A stretch of DNA of 64,000 bases from Acidobacteriota bacterium (GTDB lineage Bacteria; Acidobacteriota; Terriglobia; Terriglobales; Acidobacteriaceae), in the NCBI GenBank assembly GCA_021780315.1, contig JAJXYY010000024.1:1-64000 (forward strand), given 5' to 3'. Positions 44,984-54,030 of this stretch are shown one piece after another (position 1 is the stretch's first letter; the number at the start of each line of letters is the position of its first letter). Both the position numbers and the translations under genes were made by a program. The notes below the pieces were generated by a model, which did no database searches, had not been told where the DNA came from, and was given only the letters and a program-made list of their open reading frames with translations.

Positions 44984-46180
44984 ATGCTGAGAAATTTGTG
45001 GCTGTTTGTGCTTCTGTGTGTGGTGGTGACGAGTGCGGAGGGCCAATTTGTCCATGCCAAGGGTAAATTGATCATGGATGCTTCTGGTAAGGAACTGCAT
45101 TTGCATGGGACTAATCTGGGCAACTGGATGGTTCCTGAAGGCTATATGTTTCGGTTTGATGGTGGACCGCAGTCTCCGCGCGAGATCGAGGCGTTAGTGA
45201 ATGACCTGCTTGGCCCGTTGCAGGCGGCTGAGTTTTGGCAACAGTACCGGGCGAACTACGTGACGCAACGTGATGTTGCCGAACTGGGCCGTGCCGGAGT
45301 GAATGTTTTGCGGGTTCCGCTGCACTACAAGTTTTTTGTAGAGGGCGATGACGAGGGGTTTCGATTGGTCGATCGTCTGTCGGAATGGGCGAAGCATGCT
45401 GGAATCTATTTGATCTTGGATATGCATTGCGCGCCGGGTGGACAGACGGGAACCAATATCGATGATAGTTGGGGATACCCGTGGCTTTATGAGAGTGAAA
45501 GTGAGCAGCAGCAGACGGTGAAGATCTGGCGCCGTATTGCGGCGCACTATCGTGATAATCCAACCGTATTGGGGTATGACCTGCTGAATGAGCCGATTCC
45601 TCATTTTCCCCAGCTTCAGCGGCTAAATCCTTATCTGGAGCCTTTGTACAAGCGGTTGACGGCTGCTGTGCGAGAGGTTGACCGCAACCATATGGTGATC
45701 TTTGGAGGTGCCCAGTGGGATTCAAACTTCAAGGTGTTTGGGGCGCCCTTCGATACCAACTCGATGTACACGTTTCACAAGTATTGGACTCCCCCTACGC
45801 AGAATGTGATTCAGGAGTATCTGGATTTTCGGGACAAGTATGACGTTCCGATTTACATGGGGGAGTCGGGCGAGAATACTGACGAATGGATTAGCAGTTT
45901 TCGTATGGTGCTAGACAAGAACGACATTGCGTGGACATTCTGGCCGTACAAGAAGATGGAAGCACCCTCTGCAGTGATGTCCTTTGACAAGCCGATTTAC
46001 TGGGATGAAGTGGTGGCGTATGCCAAGCTCAGCAGGAGGAGCGGTGAGGCTGAGAAGTCCGTTGCGGCGCGTCCGAGTCGAGAGCATATTCAGGCGGCCT
46101 TCGCGGATCTTCTGCAGAAGATTCAATTGGACGAGTGTCATCGCAATGCGGGTTATATGGCCGCGCTTGGCCTGAAGTGA
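44984..46180 (+). CDS. GH5 family cellulase/endoglycosidase-like protein
   Basis: 398 residues with signal peptide (LWLFVLLCVVVTSAEGQ) and a TIM barrel carrying GTNLGNWMVPEGYMF, acid/base Glu in DLLNEPIP (about residue 203) and nucleophile Glu in YMGESGEN (about residue 294). GH5 members cleave beta-glucans or mannans; the subfamily is not decidable here. Its stop touches the queG start directly. Confidence 0.88.
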   Translation: MLRNLWLFVLLCVVVTSAEGQFVHAKGKLIMDASGKELHLHGTNLGNWMVPEGYMFRFDGGPQSPREIEALVNDLLGPLQAAEFWQQYRANYVTQRDVAELGRAGVNVLRVPLHYKFFVEGDDEGFRLVDRLSEWAKHAGIYLILDMHCAPGGQTGTNIDDSWGYPWLYESESEQQQTVKIWRRIAAHYRDNPTVLGYDLLNEPIPHFPQLQRLNPYLEPLYKRLTAAVREVDRNHMVIFGGAQWDSNFKVFGAPFDTNSMYTFHKYWTPPTQNVIQEYLDFRDKYDVPIYMGESGENTDEWISSFRMVLDKNDIAWTFWPYKKMEAPSAVMSFDKPIYWDEVVAYAKLSRRSGEAEKSVAARPSREHIQAAFADLLQKIQLDECHRNAGYMAALGLK

Positions 46181-47353
46181 ATGAGGCGGGAAGGTGTGGA
46201 GATGCAGACTGATGGATGGACGCCAGAGCTTGAGGCGTGGGTGAGAGAAACGGCTCTGTCGGTTGGGTTTGATGCAGTGGGCGTGGCCGATGTTTCTGAG
46301 GAGTCGGCGGAGAGCAGCGATGCGGAACGGTTTGCTGCGTGGGTTGCCGCGGGACGCGCCGGAGAGATGGAGTATCTGAAACGACGCGATGATGTGGGCA
46401 CATTGCTGCGCAGTCGAGTGCAGGTGGCGATACCCTGGGCTGAGTCAGTGGTGGTTTGTGCCCTGAACTACAACGCAGGTGGGCCGAAGTCAATAACGGA
46501 GGCTGAGCCGGGTACAGGGTGGATTGCACGCTACGCCTGGAGTGGTCGACGTGCAGACGATGAGAGTGGTGACTCAGGGAGCCTGATGCCGACCGATTAT
46601 CACGAGGAGTTGTTGCGGCGATTGCGGGCCGTGGAGGGCGGACTGAAGGAGCGTGCGGCGTGCGGAACGCGCTGCTATGTAGATACCGGACCGATTGTGG
46701 AGCGGACGGTTGCTGCTCGCGCAGGGATTGGTTGGGTGGGTAAAAATACGTGTGTCATCAACCAGGGGTTGGGTTCGTGGCTGCTGCTGGGCGTGGTGGT
46801 GACTTCGCTGCGGGTTGCACCGAGGGCAGCGATCAAGGTGGTGTCGGACCGTTGCGGGAGCTGCACGCGGTGCATCGATGCTTGTCCTACAGGGGCTTTG
46901 GTCGCTCCGCGGGAGATGGATGCTTCGCGGTGTATTGCCTATCTGACGATCGAGAAGAAAGGGACGATTGCGGAGGAGTTGCGCGAGGCGATGGGGCGGC
47001 AGGTGTTTGGATGCGATATCTGCCAGGATGTGTGTCCGTGGAATCGGCGGTCGCCGATCGCGGTGAAGGAAGGCAGCGCGGCGCGGTTGGAGTTGATGAA
47101 TCCTGACCTTGGGTGGTTGGCGGAGATGGATGCTGGCGCTTTCCGGAGGTGGTTCAAGGGATCGCCGCTGGAGCGGACACGGCGGAAGCGGCTGCATCGG
47201 AATGTGGCGATTGCCATGGGCAACAGCGGAGAGCGAAGATTTTTAGAGCAGTTGCAGAAGTGGCGTGCGGGTGACGATGAGGTCTTGGCGGAGAGTGCTA
47301 GCTGGGCGATGGCACGGATCGAGCAACAAACTGGTAGGCAGGGGATGGTGTAG
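46181..47353 (+). CDS. queG: Epoxyqueuosine reductase
   Basis: About 390 residues. QueG features: AYGWLARYAW-like WIARYAWSGRR..DYH, CYVDTGPIVERTVAARAGIGWVGKNTCVINQGLGSWLLLG, then two [4Fe-4S] motifs CGSCTRCIDACPTGAL and CDICQDVCPWN, with a C-terminal HEAT-like part (RRKRLHRNVAIAMGNSG). It performs the last step of queuosine synthesis in tRNA using cobalamin. The ATG at 46181 abuts the GH5 stop; ATG 46202 (MQTDGW) with AAGG upstream is an alternative start. Confidence 0.93.
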   Translation: MRREGVEMQTDGWTPELEAWVRETALSVGFDAVGVADVSEESAESSDAERFAAWVAAGRAGEMEYLKRRDDVGTLLRSRVQVAIPWAESVVVCALNYNAGGPKSITEAEPGTGWIARYAWSGRRADDESGDSGSLMPTDYHEELLRRLRAVEGGLKERAACGTRCYVDTGPIVERTVAARAGIGWVGKNTCVINQGLGSWLLLGVVVTSLRVAPRAAIKVVSDRCGSCTRCIDACPTGALVAPREMDASRCIAYLTIEKKGTIAEELREAMGRQVFGCDICQDVCPWNRRSPIAVKEGSAARLELMNPDLGWLAEMDAGAFRRWFKGSPLERTRRKRLHRNVAIAMGNSGERRFLEQLQKWRAGDDEVLAESASWAMARIEQQTGRQGMV

Positions 47354-47461
47354 CTGCGATGAGAGTGGTAGGTAACGGTTAGGGATCTCCGGGCTCTGCT
47401 AGCATCGTTGCAAGGCGACCGTGGTTGTGGCGCATGAGCTTGTTACGAGCTAATTTCATTT

Positions 47462-48397
47462 ATGGATTCGATACTTCCAGATAAGCAGGACACTACCGTT
47501 ACGGGCAGTACTTCCGCTAATGCTGTGTCGATTGCCGAGGTTAGACCGGTCGTAGTCGCAGATGGATTCTGGCTACAGATGATGGCGTTGTTACGCTACC
47601 TTGCGAAGACCGAAGTCCATACCTATGCGTTCAGCGTAGCGGCGAATGCGATTCTCTCGTTGTTTCCGTTTATTGTTCTGTTGCTGACTCTGTCGCGGCG
47701 GGTGTTTCGGTCGCGGTCGATGGAGGATGTCGTTGGGGATTTGATGCGAAGCTTTCTACCGACTGGGCAGGACTTTGTGATGCGAAATATGCAGATGTTG
47801 GCACATCCTCACAAGCAGACGCAGATTTTTTCACTGCTAATGTTGTTGGTCACTTCCACGGGAGTGTTTTTGCCGCTGGAAGTTGCGCTCAACAATGTAT
47901 GGGGCGTGAAGCAGAATAGGACTTATGTGCGAAACCAGTTGGTTTCGTTCGGTTTGGCATTTGCCGTCGGTGCTCTGGCGATGGCTTCTGCGGCATTTAC
48001 TTCGGAACAACAGCGCTTGTTGACCTGGATATTCTGGGGGCATACAGATAACTTCGCGTTTGCCTTTGCTGCGCATGGGGTGTTGAAGTTTTTCGGTGTG
48101 ACATCGAGTATTCTGCTCTTCTTCCTGATTTATTGGATATTGCCAAATCGGGCGGTTCCTGCTCGAGCGGTGGTGCCGACGGCGATTGTGGTTGGACTGC
48201 TGTGGGAAGTTGCGAAGTATTTGTATATGCTGGCACTGCCGTGGCTGGATTTTCAGGCGGTTTATGGACCGTTCTACATTTCGGTTGGGTTGATGATGTG
48301 GGCTTTTCTTTCTGGACTGCTTCTGTTGGCAGGAGCACATTTTTCCGCGACACGGTATACGCTGCGTCTGGCGCGGAAGGCGGAGTTAGACCAATAG
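47462..48397 (+). CDS. YihY/BrkB family inner-membrane protein
   Basis: 311 residues with about six membrane helices and family motifs AFSVAANAILSLFPFIVLLLTL, YWILPNRAVPARAVVPTAIVVGLLWEVAKYLY and FQAVYGPFYISVGLMMWAFLSGLLLLAGAHFSA. The function of this widespread family is not settled; it was once mislabelled ribonuclease BN. The next gene (RsbU-like) begins immediately after its stop. Confidence 0.9.
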   Translation: MDSILPDKQDTTVTGSTSANAVSIAEVRPVVVADGFWLQMMALLRYLAKTEVHTYAFSVAANAILSLFPFIVLLLTLSRRVFRSRSMEDVVGDLMRSFLPTGQDFVMRNMQMLAHPHKQTQIFSLLMLLVTSTGVFLPLEVALNNVWGVKQNRTYVRNQLVSFGLAFAVGALAMASAAFTSEQQRLLTWIFWGHTDNFAFAFAAHGVLKFFGVTSSILLFFLIYWILPNRAVPARAVVPTAIVVGLLWEVAKYLYMLALPWLDFQAVYGPFYISVGLMMWAFLSGLLLLAGAHFSATRYTLRLARKAELDQ

Positions 48398-50599
48398 ATG
48401 ATGACAGGGACCGAGATAGGAACAAAGATTCGAAACTGGGTGCAGTTGCGTCCTCGTCAAGGGTTGGCGGGTGCTGCATTCTGGCTGGTGTTGTGGTTTG
48501 GGGTGTTGTGGCTGTTGCGCCAGTTGCCGGGAGCACTGGGTAGTTTTTGTGCGGTACTTCAGGTGATGGTTGGGGTTGCACTGGTAGGGGTGGGGGTTCC
48601 TTTGCTGGGACGCCTGGTGCGTCGGCGGATGCTATGGAGCTTGCGGAACAAGCTGGTGTTGACGTATCTGCTGATCGGGTTAGCTCCGGTGGTGCTATTC
48701 GTGACGCTAGTGTTGATCTCGGCCTACATTGCGGCGGGGCAGTTTGCGATCCATCTGGCGGACACGCGATTGCAGGGTGAGTTGACGCAGATGGGGGCGG
48801 AGAGTGGACACCGGACGGAGGTAATGCGTCGGATGCTGGAGAGCTCACCGACGGGTGTGTTGCCAATGGAGCCATCTGCGGATGTACAGAGAGCTGCGAC
48901 GGATGTGCCTCGTTTGCGGCTGGCGCGACAGACGACTGCGTTCCTGAACGGTGCGCCATTAGCAGTGCGTGTTGGACAGGGTAAGACCCCATTGGGTTTG
49001 CCAGCCTGGGCGGCGCAGTTGCCGGGTGGGGAGTTTCATGGGTTGGTGCTGGATGGCGGAGACCTGTACCTGGTAGCGATGCATCAACAGCGTATGGCTG
49101 ATGGGCGGATGTTCAGCCTGGTGAGCAGCCTTCCGGTAGATTCGGCTGTGATGGAGATGATTGCCGATGGGCTGGGTCGTGCCCGGCTTCTACCGCAAAG
49201 GACGGGCAACACGACCAACGAGGCTAATGCGGGGTCGAATCTGGTGCCGGATACGGTGCGCAGCGGGACCCCGGAACGGATCGACCGGACGACGGTTACG
49301 AGTAAGGATTGGGTTTCGGGTGGAGTTGAGCCTGATGCCGTGAATGTAGCTGATATCAAGGTGCGGTTCCTGTCTACGATGGCGATGACGGATTGGGAGA
49401 CTGGTGAGCGGGACAATATACCGATCGCGGTGGATTCTCGTCCCTCGTTGTTGTACCGGCAGTTATTTGGTGGATCGCTGGGCGGGATTGTTACGAGTGT
49501 GATCCGGATTGGGCTGATTGCTTTGTGCCTGGTGTTTGCGCTGATCGAGGCGCTGGCGCTGGTGATGGCGTATCGGCTGAGCCGGACGATTACGGCGTCG
49601 GTGACGGATCTGTACGATGCGACGCAGAAGATAGATCGGGGAGAGTTGAGCCATCGGATTGGGGTGGTGCGAGAGGATCAGTTGGCGGAGTTGAGCCGGT
49701 CGTTCAACCGGATGACGGGATCATTGCAGCGCTTGCTGGTGGAGCAGCAGGAGAAGGAACGGCTGCAGAATGAGTTGTCGATTGCGCAGGAGGTACAGGC
49801 GAATCTGTTTCCTCGGCATGCGAGCCATCTGCCTACGCTGGAGTTGCATGGAATCTGTCGTCCTGCGCGGTCGGTCAGCGGCGATTACTATGATTTTCTG
49901 ATGTTTCATGAGGAGGTTTTACAGGGGGGTGGGGGGGGGCGTGAGACTGGGGTAGGGATTGCATTGGGGGATATCAGTGGGAAGGGGATCTCGGCTGCGC
50001 TGCTGATGGCTACGCTGCACTCGGCGGTACGGGCGTACCGGTTTGCCAGTGAGGAGTTGGTGTTCAGTGAGTCCAGTGTGGCGGGGTTGACTGTTAGCCG
50101 GGAGGGGCGGGGCGGTGATGGCCATGAGCTGTTCCAGTCGCCTGGGCGGATACTGTCGCTGCTGAACCGGCATCTGTATCGGAGTACGCAGCCGGAGAAG
50201 TATGCGACGTTGTTCCTGGCGCACTATGACGTGGCGTCGTCGGTGTTGACGTACTCGAACGCGGGTCAGCTGCCACCGCTGGTGTTGAGCCGGGATGGGC
50301 GGATTCGGCGGTTGGATAAGGGTGGGACGGTGGTGGGCCTGATGGATGGGATGCAGTATGAGGAGGACCGGTTCACGATGGCTTCGGGGGATATTCTGGT
50401 GGCGTATTCAGACGGGGTGACAGAGCCTGAGAACGACTTTGGCGACTTTGGCGAGGAACGGTTGATGGAGGTGGTCAGCCGGTATCGGGACCAGCCTTTG
50501 CATGTAATTTCGACGCAGGTGATGCTGGCGCTGGATGCGTGGATTGGTGCTGAAGAGCAGCCGGACGACATTACCCTGGTGCTGGCTCGACAGATTTGA
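48398..50599 (+). CDS. Membrane PP2C-type (RsbU/SpoIIE) serine phosphatase with HAMP domain
   Basis: 733 residues: N-terminal helices, a periplasmic sensor segment (about residues 115-345), a second membrane helix (IRIGLIALCLVFALIEALALVM), a HAMP domain (YRLSRTITASVTDLYDATQKIDRGELSHRIGV...LSRSFNRMTGSL), a coiled coil (LLVEQQEKERLQNELSIAQEVQANLFP) and the SpoIIE/PP2C domain (SGDYYDFL, GIALGDISGKGISAALLMATLHSAVRAY, YSNAGQLPPLVL, YSDGVTEPEN, DDITLVLARQ). It probably dephosphorylates an anti-anti-sigma factor. A G6-T-G9 tract (49924-49939) encodes a poly-Gly linker within the phosphatase domain. Confidence 0.92.
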   Translation: MMTGTEIGTKIRNWVQLRPRQGLAGAAFWLVLWFGVLWLLRQLPGALGSFCAVLQVMVGVALVGVGVPLLGRLVRRRMLWSLRNKLVLTYLLIGLAPVVLFVTLVLISAYIAAGQFAIHLADTRLQGELTQMGAESGHRTEVMRRMLESSPTGVLPMEPSADVQRAATDVPRLRLARQTTAFLNGAPLAVRVGQGKTPLGLPAWAAQLPGGEFHGLVLDGGDLYLVAMHQQRMADGRMFSLVSSLPVDSAVMEMIADGLGRARLLPQRTGNTTNEANAGSNLVPDTVRSGTPERIDRTTVTSKDWVSGGVEPDAVNVADIKVRFLSTMAMTDWETGERDNIPIAVDSRPSLLYRQLFGGSLGGIVTSVIRIGLIALCLVFALIEALALVMAYRLSRTITASVTDLYDATQKIDRGELSHRIGVVREDQLAELSRSFNRMTGSLQRLLVEQQEKERLQNELSIAQEVQANLFPRHASHLPTLELHGICRPARSVSGDYYDFLMFHEEVLQGGGGGRETGVGIALGDISGKGISAALLMATLHSAVRAYRFASEELVFSESSVAGLTVSREGRGGDGHELFQSPGRILSLLNRHLYRSTQPEKYATLFLAHYDVASSVLTYSNAGQLPPLVLSRDGRIRRLDKGGTVVGLMDGMQYEEDRFTMASGDILVAYSDGVTEPENDFGDFGEERLMEVVSRYRDQPLHVISTQVMLALDAWIGAEEQPDDITLVLARQI

Positions 50600-50620
50600 A
50601 TAAGGGGCAGGGGGACCGGT

Positions 50621-51895
50621 TCAGGGGGTTGGGTGGATGGCTTTGACAACGATGGCGTTGGGGCTGCTTCCGGCGGGCAGGATGGTGAAGAGTGCGGGGC
50701 CAGCTTTGCCGTTGGTGCGGATGACGGAGACGTCACCGGAGTGGGCATCGGCGGCGAGGAGCAGGTGTTCGTCGGCAGAGAAGGCGAGGGCATCGGGTGC
50801 GGAGCCGGTGTGGATGCTGGCGACTAGCTTTCCGTCGTCGATGCTGTAGAGGCTTACGGAGTCGGCACCGAAGTTGGAGACCCAGAGCGAGGTGTTGTCG
50901 GCGCTGACGACGGCGTGGACTGGCTTGTTGCCGATGGTGTAGGTGCCGCTGACCTCGTTGGTCCAGGTGGAGACTTCGGAGATGGAGTCAGAAGCGAAGT
51001 TGGAGACGAAGAGCTCGCCGCCGTCGGGTTTAAGGGCGAGGTGTACGGGGGTTTGGCCTACGTCGAGGAAGGTGAGCAGGTGGTCGGTGGTGAGACTGGG
51101 GTCCTGGCGGGCGGCCCAGGAGTCGGGGGCTGCGGCGAGGTTGATGGCCATGATCTGGTGTCCACCGGAGCAGGCGACGAAGGCCTTGGAGGAGTCGGGG
51201 AGGATGACGGCGTCGGTGGCTCCGGGGCAGCCGGGGATGGCTGCGCGGAGGGTCAGGATCTGTCCGTAGGGCGGGGATGGCTTGTATGGTGCGACGTTGA
51301 AGATGGAGATGCTGCCGCTGGCGCGGTTGGTGACGACGAGGCTACGGGAGTCAGGGGCGATGCGGGCGACGCCGGGCTGCTCACCGGTGCCGGCGACGAA
51401 GATCTCGCGGTGATGTTCGAGGTCGAGGACGCTGACGGTATTGGAGCCGGAGTTGGCGACGTAGCCGCGGCGGCCTGCGGGATCGACGCTGATGAAGTAA
51501 GGCTGGCGATGGACGGGGATGGTGGCGGTGACGACATTGCTTTCGGCGTCGATGACGGAGACCGACCCGGACTGGTTGGCGGCGCCGGTGTTGACGACAT
51601 AAATCTCGTTACGGATGGGGTTTGCGGTGAGGCCGGTAGGGTTGATGCCTACCTGGAGGGTGCGGTCGGGGCGGAGATAGACGAGGTCGAGGACGCTGAC
51701 GGTGTTGGAGGCTCCGTTGGCGACGTAGGCAAACTCACGGTAGCCAGCAGGGACGTCGGGAAAGGCGTTGCGGCGGCAACCTGCGGTGAGGGCGAGGAGA
51801 GCGAGGGCACAGGTTGCTGGAACAGATCGGCTTGGCACTGATGCGAGTGTAGCGGGGCGGGTTGATGTGGTGCAAGGACTGGATGTTTGGCGCAT
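50621..51895 (-). CDS. YVTN-type beta-propeller lipoprotein
   Basis: 424 residues; lipobox LTAGC with Cys near residue 39 follows a hydrophobic stretch, so a GTG start at 51838 (VPSRSVPATCALALLALTAGC) may be more realistic than the annotated ATG. Repeated YVANxxSNTVSVLDL and DxAEVxxTIPVG-like blocks form a seven-bladed YVTN/YncE propeller (FAYVANGASNTVSVLDLVY, GYVANSGSNTVSVLDLEHHRE, LWVSNFGADSVSLYSI). Such proteins bind or display on the outer membrane; the ligand is unknown. Converges with the phosphatase gene. Confidence 0.85.
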   Translation of the reverse strand: MRQTSSPCTTSTRPATLASVPSRSVPATCALALLALTAGCRRNAFPDVPAGYREFAYVANGASNTVSVLDLVYLRPDRTLQVGINPTGLTANPIRNEIYVVNTGAANQSGSVSVIDAESNVVTATIPVHRQPYFISVDPAGRRGYVANSGSNTVSVLDLEHHREIFVAGTGEQPGVARIAPDSRSLVVTNRASGSISIFNVAPYKPSPPYGQILTLRAAIPGCPGATDAVILPDSSKAFVACSGGHQIMAINLAAAPDSWAARQDPSLTTDHLLTFLDVGQTPVHLALKPDGGELFVSNFASDSISEVSTWTNEVSGTYTIGNKPVHAVVSADNTSLWVSNFGADSVSLYSIDDGKLVASIHTGSAPDALAFSADEHLLLAADAHSGDVSVIRTNGKAGPALFTILPAGSSPNAIVVKAIHPTP

Positions 51896-51973
51896 GGTTG
51901 ATGCCTGTTGGTCTGGATTCGTTCCTTTGCGGGGTGGGCGAGTGGTGACACCCCCCTCCTCCCCCTTATTTAT

Positions 51974-52065
51974 GCAAAGTCTTCATTCGATAGACGTTAG
52001 CTGGTTCTTAGCTGGTAAAGTATTCGAACGAAAAGGGTTACGGGTAAAGTCTTCGAACGAAAGGA
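51974..52065. repeat. Three imperfect copies of an AAAGTCTTCGAACGAAAGG unit
   Basis: GCAAAGTCTTCATTCGATAG, GGTAAAGTATTCGAACGAAAAGG and GGGTAAAGTCTTCGAACGAAAGG occur in series. The motif looks like the intergenic repeats I recall from Acidobacteriaceae genomes; function unknown. It lies in a 517-bp gap (51896-52412) that otherwise holds only the TACTCCC repeat and a hairpin. Confidence 0.7.
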
Positions 52066-52189
52066 GATAGCGGTTTGGTGGTGATTTTGTGTCTACTTCT
52101 ATTGTATGGGAATGGAGGGAGGAGATTGTTCATGTGGATGTGTTCTGTTTTGAATGGGTTAGGTTGGTTTGGGGGTTGACACAGAGCAG

Positions 52190-52252
52190 GGTGTAGGGAA
52201 GAGGGAGTAGGGGCGAAGCAGGGAAGAGGGAGTAGGGAGTAGGGAGTAGAAG
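52190..52252. repeat. GGGAGTA (TACTCCC) short tandem repeat
   Basis: GGGAAGAGGGAGTAGGGGCGAAGCA and GGGAAGAGGGAGTAGGGAGTAGGGAGTAG form repeated heptamer-based units. A related AAGCAGGGAGTAGGGAGTAG occurs at 57874-57893, so it is dispersed. Confidence 0.75.
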
Positions 52253-52357
52253 GCAGAAACAGGGGGTGGGGAATCGGGCTCATTTGGGGTTGGTTTGGTT
52301 TGATGTGGAGGAGTTAGGGATGAAGTTGGATGAGTGGGGTGCCTGGCTGCAGTTGCG

Positions 52358-52384
52358 AATACCTCACCGTTTCGGTGAGGTATT
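52358..52384 (-). terminator. 11-bp stem-loop after ccmD
   Basis: AATACCTCACC / GGTGAGGTATT with loop GTTTC, perfect, 29 bp past the ccmD stop. It has no U tract on the minus strand. Confidence 0.5.
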
Positions 52385-52412
52385 GGGGGAGGGAGTGGTG
52401 AGGTTGATTGAT

Positions 52413-52556
52413 TCAGGGTTTGGGGGATTTGGGGTGTTTCCAGGCCCAGACTATGCGGGCGAAGTAGGCTGCCTGGAGGAAGAGGACGAAGGCGTAGGAG
52501 GCGAGGAGATGACGGTTCTCCATGGAGTGGAGGTCGAAGAAGGTGGACCAGGTCAT
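52413..52556 (-). CDS. ccmD: CcmD, small heme exporter subunit
   Basis: Too short for the track. The 47-residue product MTWSTFFDLHSMENRHLL... continues with a single membrane helix (SYAFVLFLQAAYFARIVWAW) and a basic tail, matching CcmD, which stabilises CcmC-heme-CcmE interaction in cytochrome c maturation. Its ATG overlaps the ccmC stop by four bases (ATGA). Confidence 0.82.
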   Translation of the reverse strand: MTWSTFFDLHSMENRHLLASYAFVLFLQAAYFARIVWAWKHPKSPKP

Positions 52557-53290
52557 TGGGGTATCTCCAGAGAGGCTTCCATGGCGCGGAGAGCGTCATC
52601 CTGCTCGGCGAGTTGGTTACGGCGTTCGAGGACGAAACGGGTGACGAGGAGGAAGATGCCCCAGAGGGCCCAGGCGGCGAGGTTCCAGAAGAATGCCGGG
52701 AGCATGGATTTGTCCATGCCGGAGTCGGGGCCTCCGCCGAAGACGGGGGACGGGTGTTGGGTGCGCCACCAGCGGATGGACATGTAGACGATGGGGACGT
52801 CTACGGCAGCGAAGACGGAGAGGACCGCGGCCAGGGAGTGAGTTTGTCCGGTGGCGGAGAAGCGGCGGAGCATGAGGTAGCTGACGTAGAGGAGCCAGAG
52901 GATCAACATGCTGGTGAGTCGCTCGTCCCAGGTCCACCAGATGCCCCAGGCGGCGCGACCCCAGAGGCTGCCGGTGACGAGGCAGATGGTGGTGTAGACG
53001 ACGGTGACTTCGGCTGAGGCGAGGGCGAGGGCGTCTGCGGCGAGAGCCTTGAGGGGGTCGCGGCGCTTCCAGTAGAGGAAGGCGAGGGAGGCTGCGAAGT
53101 TGATGTAGGGGAAGAGCAGGCTGAGCATGGCGATGGGGACGTGGTAGTAGAAGATTCGTCCTACATCACCTTGGGCTGCGTCGGAGGGTACGAGGAAGAT
53201 AGCTTCGCGGAAGCCAACGACCAGAACCACGAGCGTGGCCAGAAACCAGGGCCAGCCGATGAAGCGGAGTGTGCGCATGGTTGTCTGCAT
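52553..53290 (-). CDS. ccmC: CcmC heme exporter/cytochrome c maturation protein
   Basis: 245 residues with six membrane helices and the heme-handling WWD motif seen as GIWWTWDERLTSMLILWLLYVSYL, with flanking His residues in FYYHVPIAMLS and SVFAAVDVPIVYMSIRWWRTQHP. CcmC loads heme onto CcmE at the periplasmic face. Part of the ccmE-A-ybaK-B-C-D operon, 53 bp after ccmB. Confidence 0.94.
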   Translation of the reverse strand: MQTTMRTLRFIGWPWFLATLVVLVVGFREAIFLVPSDAAQGDVGRIFYYHVPIAMLSLLFPYINFAASLAFLYWKRRDPLKALAADALALASAEVTVVYTTICLVTGSLWGRAAWGIWWTWDERLTSMLILWLLYVSYLMLRRFSATGQTHSLAAVLSVFAAVDVPIVYMSIRWWRTQHPSPVFGGGPDSGMDKSMLPAFFWNLAAWALWGIFLLVTRFVLERRNQLAEQDDALRAMEASLEIPQ

Positions 53291-53343
53291 ATCGAAATAA
53301 GTTTACTGCAAGTTGGGCTGGTTAGGGTGGCAGGGGTTGGGTG

Positions 53344-54030
53344 CTACTCGGCGTGGAGGACGGTTTCGAAGAGCAGGAGGCAGACGATGGTGAAGATGAT
53401 GTCGTAGCCGGTGAGCATGCGAATCCAGAGGTCGGGGTTGAGCATATCGTCGCCGGTGAGGATGCCGGTGGTGGACTGGATCATGGCGAGGAGTGCGGGG
53501 ATGGCGATGGGGAAGAGGATAAGTGGGAGGAGGAGTTCGCGGTTTCTGGCGCGGAGGCCGAGTGCCGCGAAGAAGGTGCCGTTGAGGACGAGGGCCCAGG
53601 TACCGAGGGGGACGACGAGGGCGAGGAGCCAGGTGCTTCCGAGGGGGTGCAGGTTGAAGAAGACGATGAAGATGGGTGCGAGGACTAGTTCGACGACGGA
53701 GACAAAGACCATGTTGGCGAGGGCTTTGCCGAGGAAGAGGGCGGAGGCGGGGGAGGGGGCCATGCGCTGTGCGTCGAGGACCTGGTTGCGCTGCTCGCGG
53801 GTCCAGGACTGGTTGAGGGCGGTGACGGAGGCGAAGAGGACGGCGACCCAGAGGACTCCGCCGGAGATCTGGCGGGCGGTGGTGGGGTAGCCGGTGGGAT
53901 CGAAGGCGAGGGAGAAGACGACGACGATAAGGAGGGAGAAGAAGAGCATTCCGTTGATGGAGTCGCGGGAGCGCCATTCGAGGCGGAGGTCTTTGCGGAG
54001 GTGGTTCAGGACGTGGTGGAGGTAGATCAT
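53344..54030 (-). CDS. ccmB: CcmB ABC-type heme exporter permease subunit
   Basis: The true start is the ATG at 54030 (MIYLHHVLNHLRKDLRLEWRS), not the listed 54606; 228 residues with six helices and CcmB motifs LRKDLRLEWRSRDSINGMLFFSLLIVVVFSL and RMAPSPASALFLGKALAN. It forms the CcmAB transporter that releases holo-CcmE. Overlaps the ybaK stop by four bases (ATGA). Confidence 0.92.
   Translation of the reverse strand: MIYLHHVLNHLRKDLRLEWRSRDSINGMLFFSLLIVVVFSLAFDPTGYPTTARQISGGVLWVAVLFASVTALNQSWTREQRNQVLDAQRMAPSPASALFLGKALANMVFVSVVELVLAPIFIVFFNLHPLGSTWLLALVVPLGTWALVLNGTFFAALGLRARNRELLLPLILFPIAIPALLAMIQSTTGILTGDDMLNPDLWIRMLTGYDIIFTIVCLLLFETVLHAE

Noticed and set aside
43702-45066. 454-codon plus-strand ORF opposite tex
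   Set aside because: Antisense shadow of tex; no domain pattern.
52159-52599. 146-codon minus-strand ORF over ccmD and the TACTCCC repeat
   Set aside because: It translates the short tandem repeat and lies in a different frame from ccmD.
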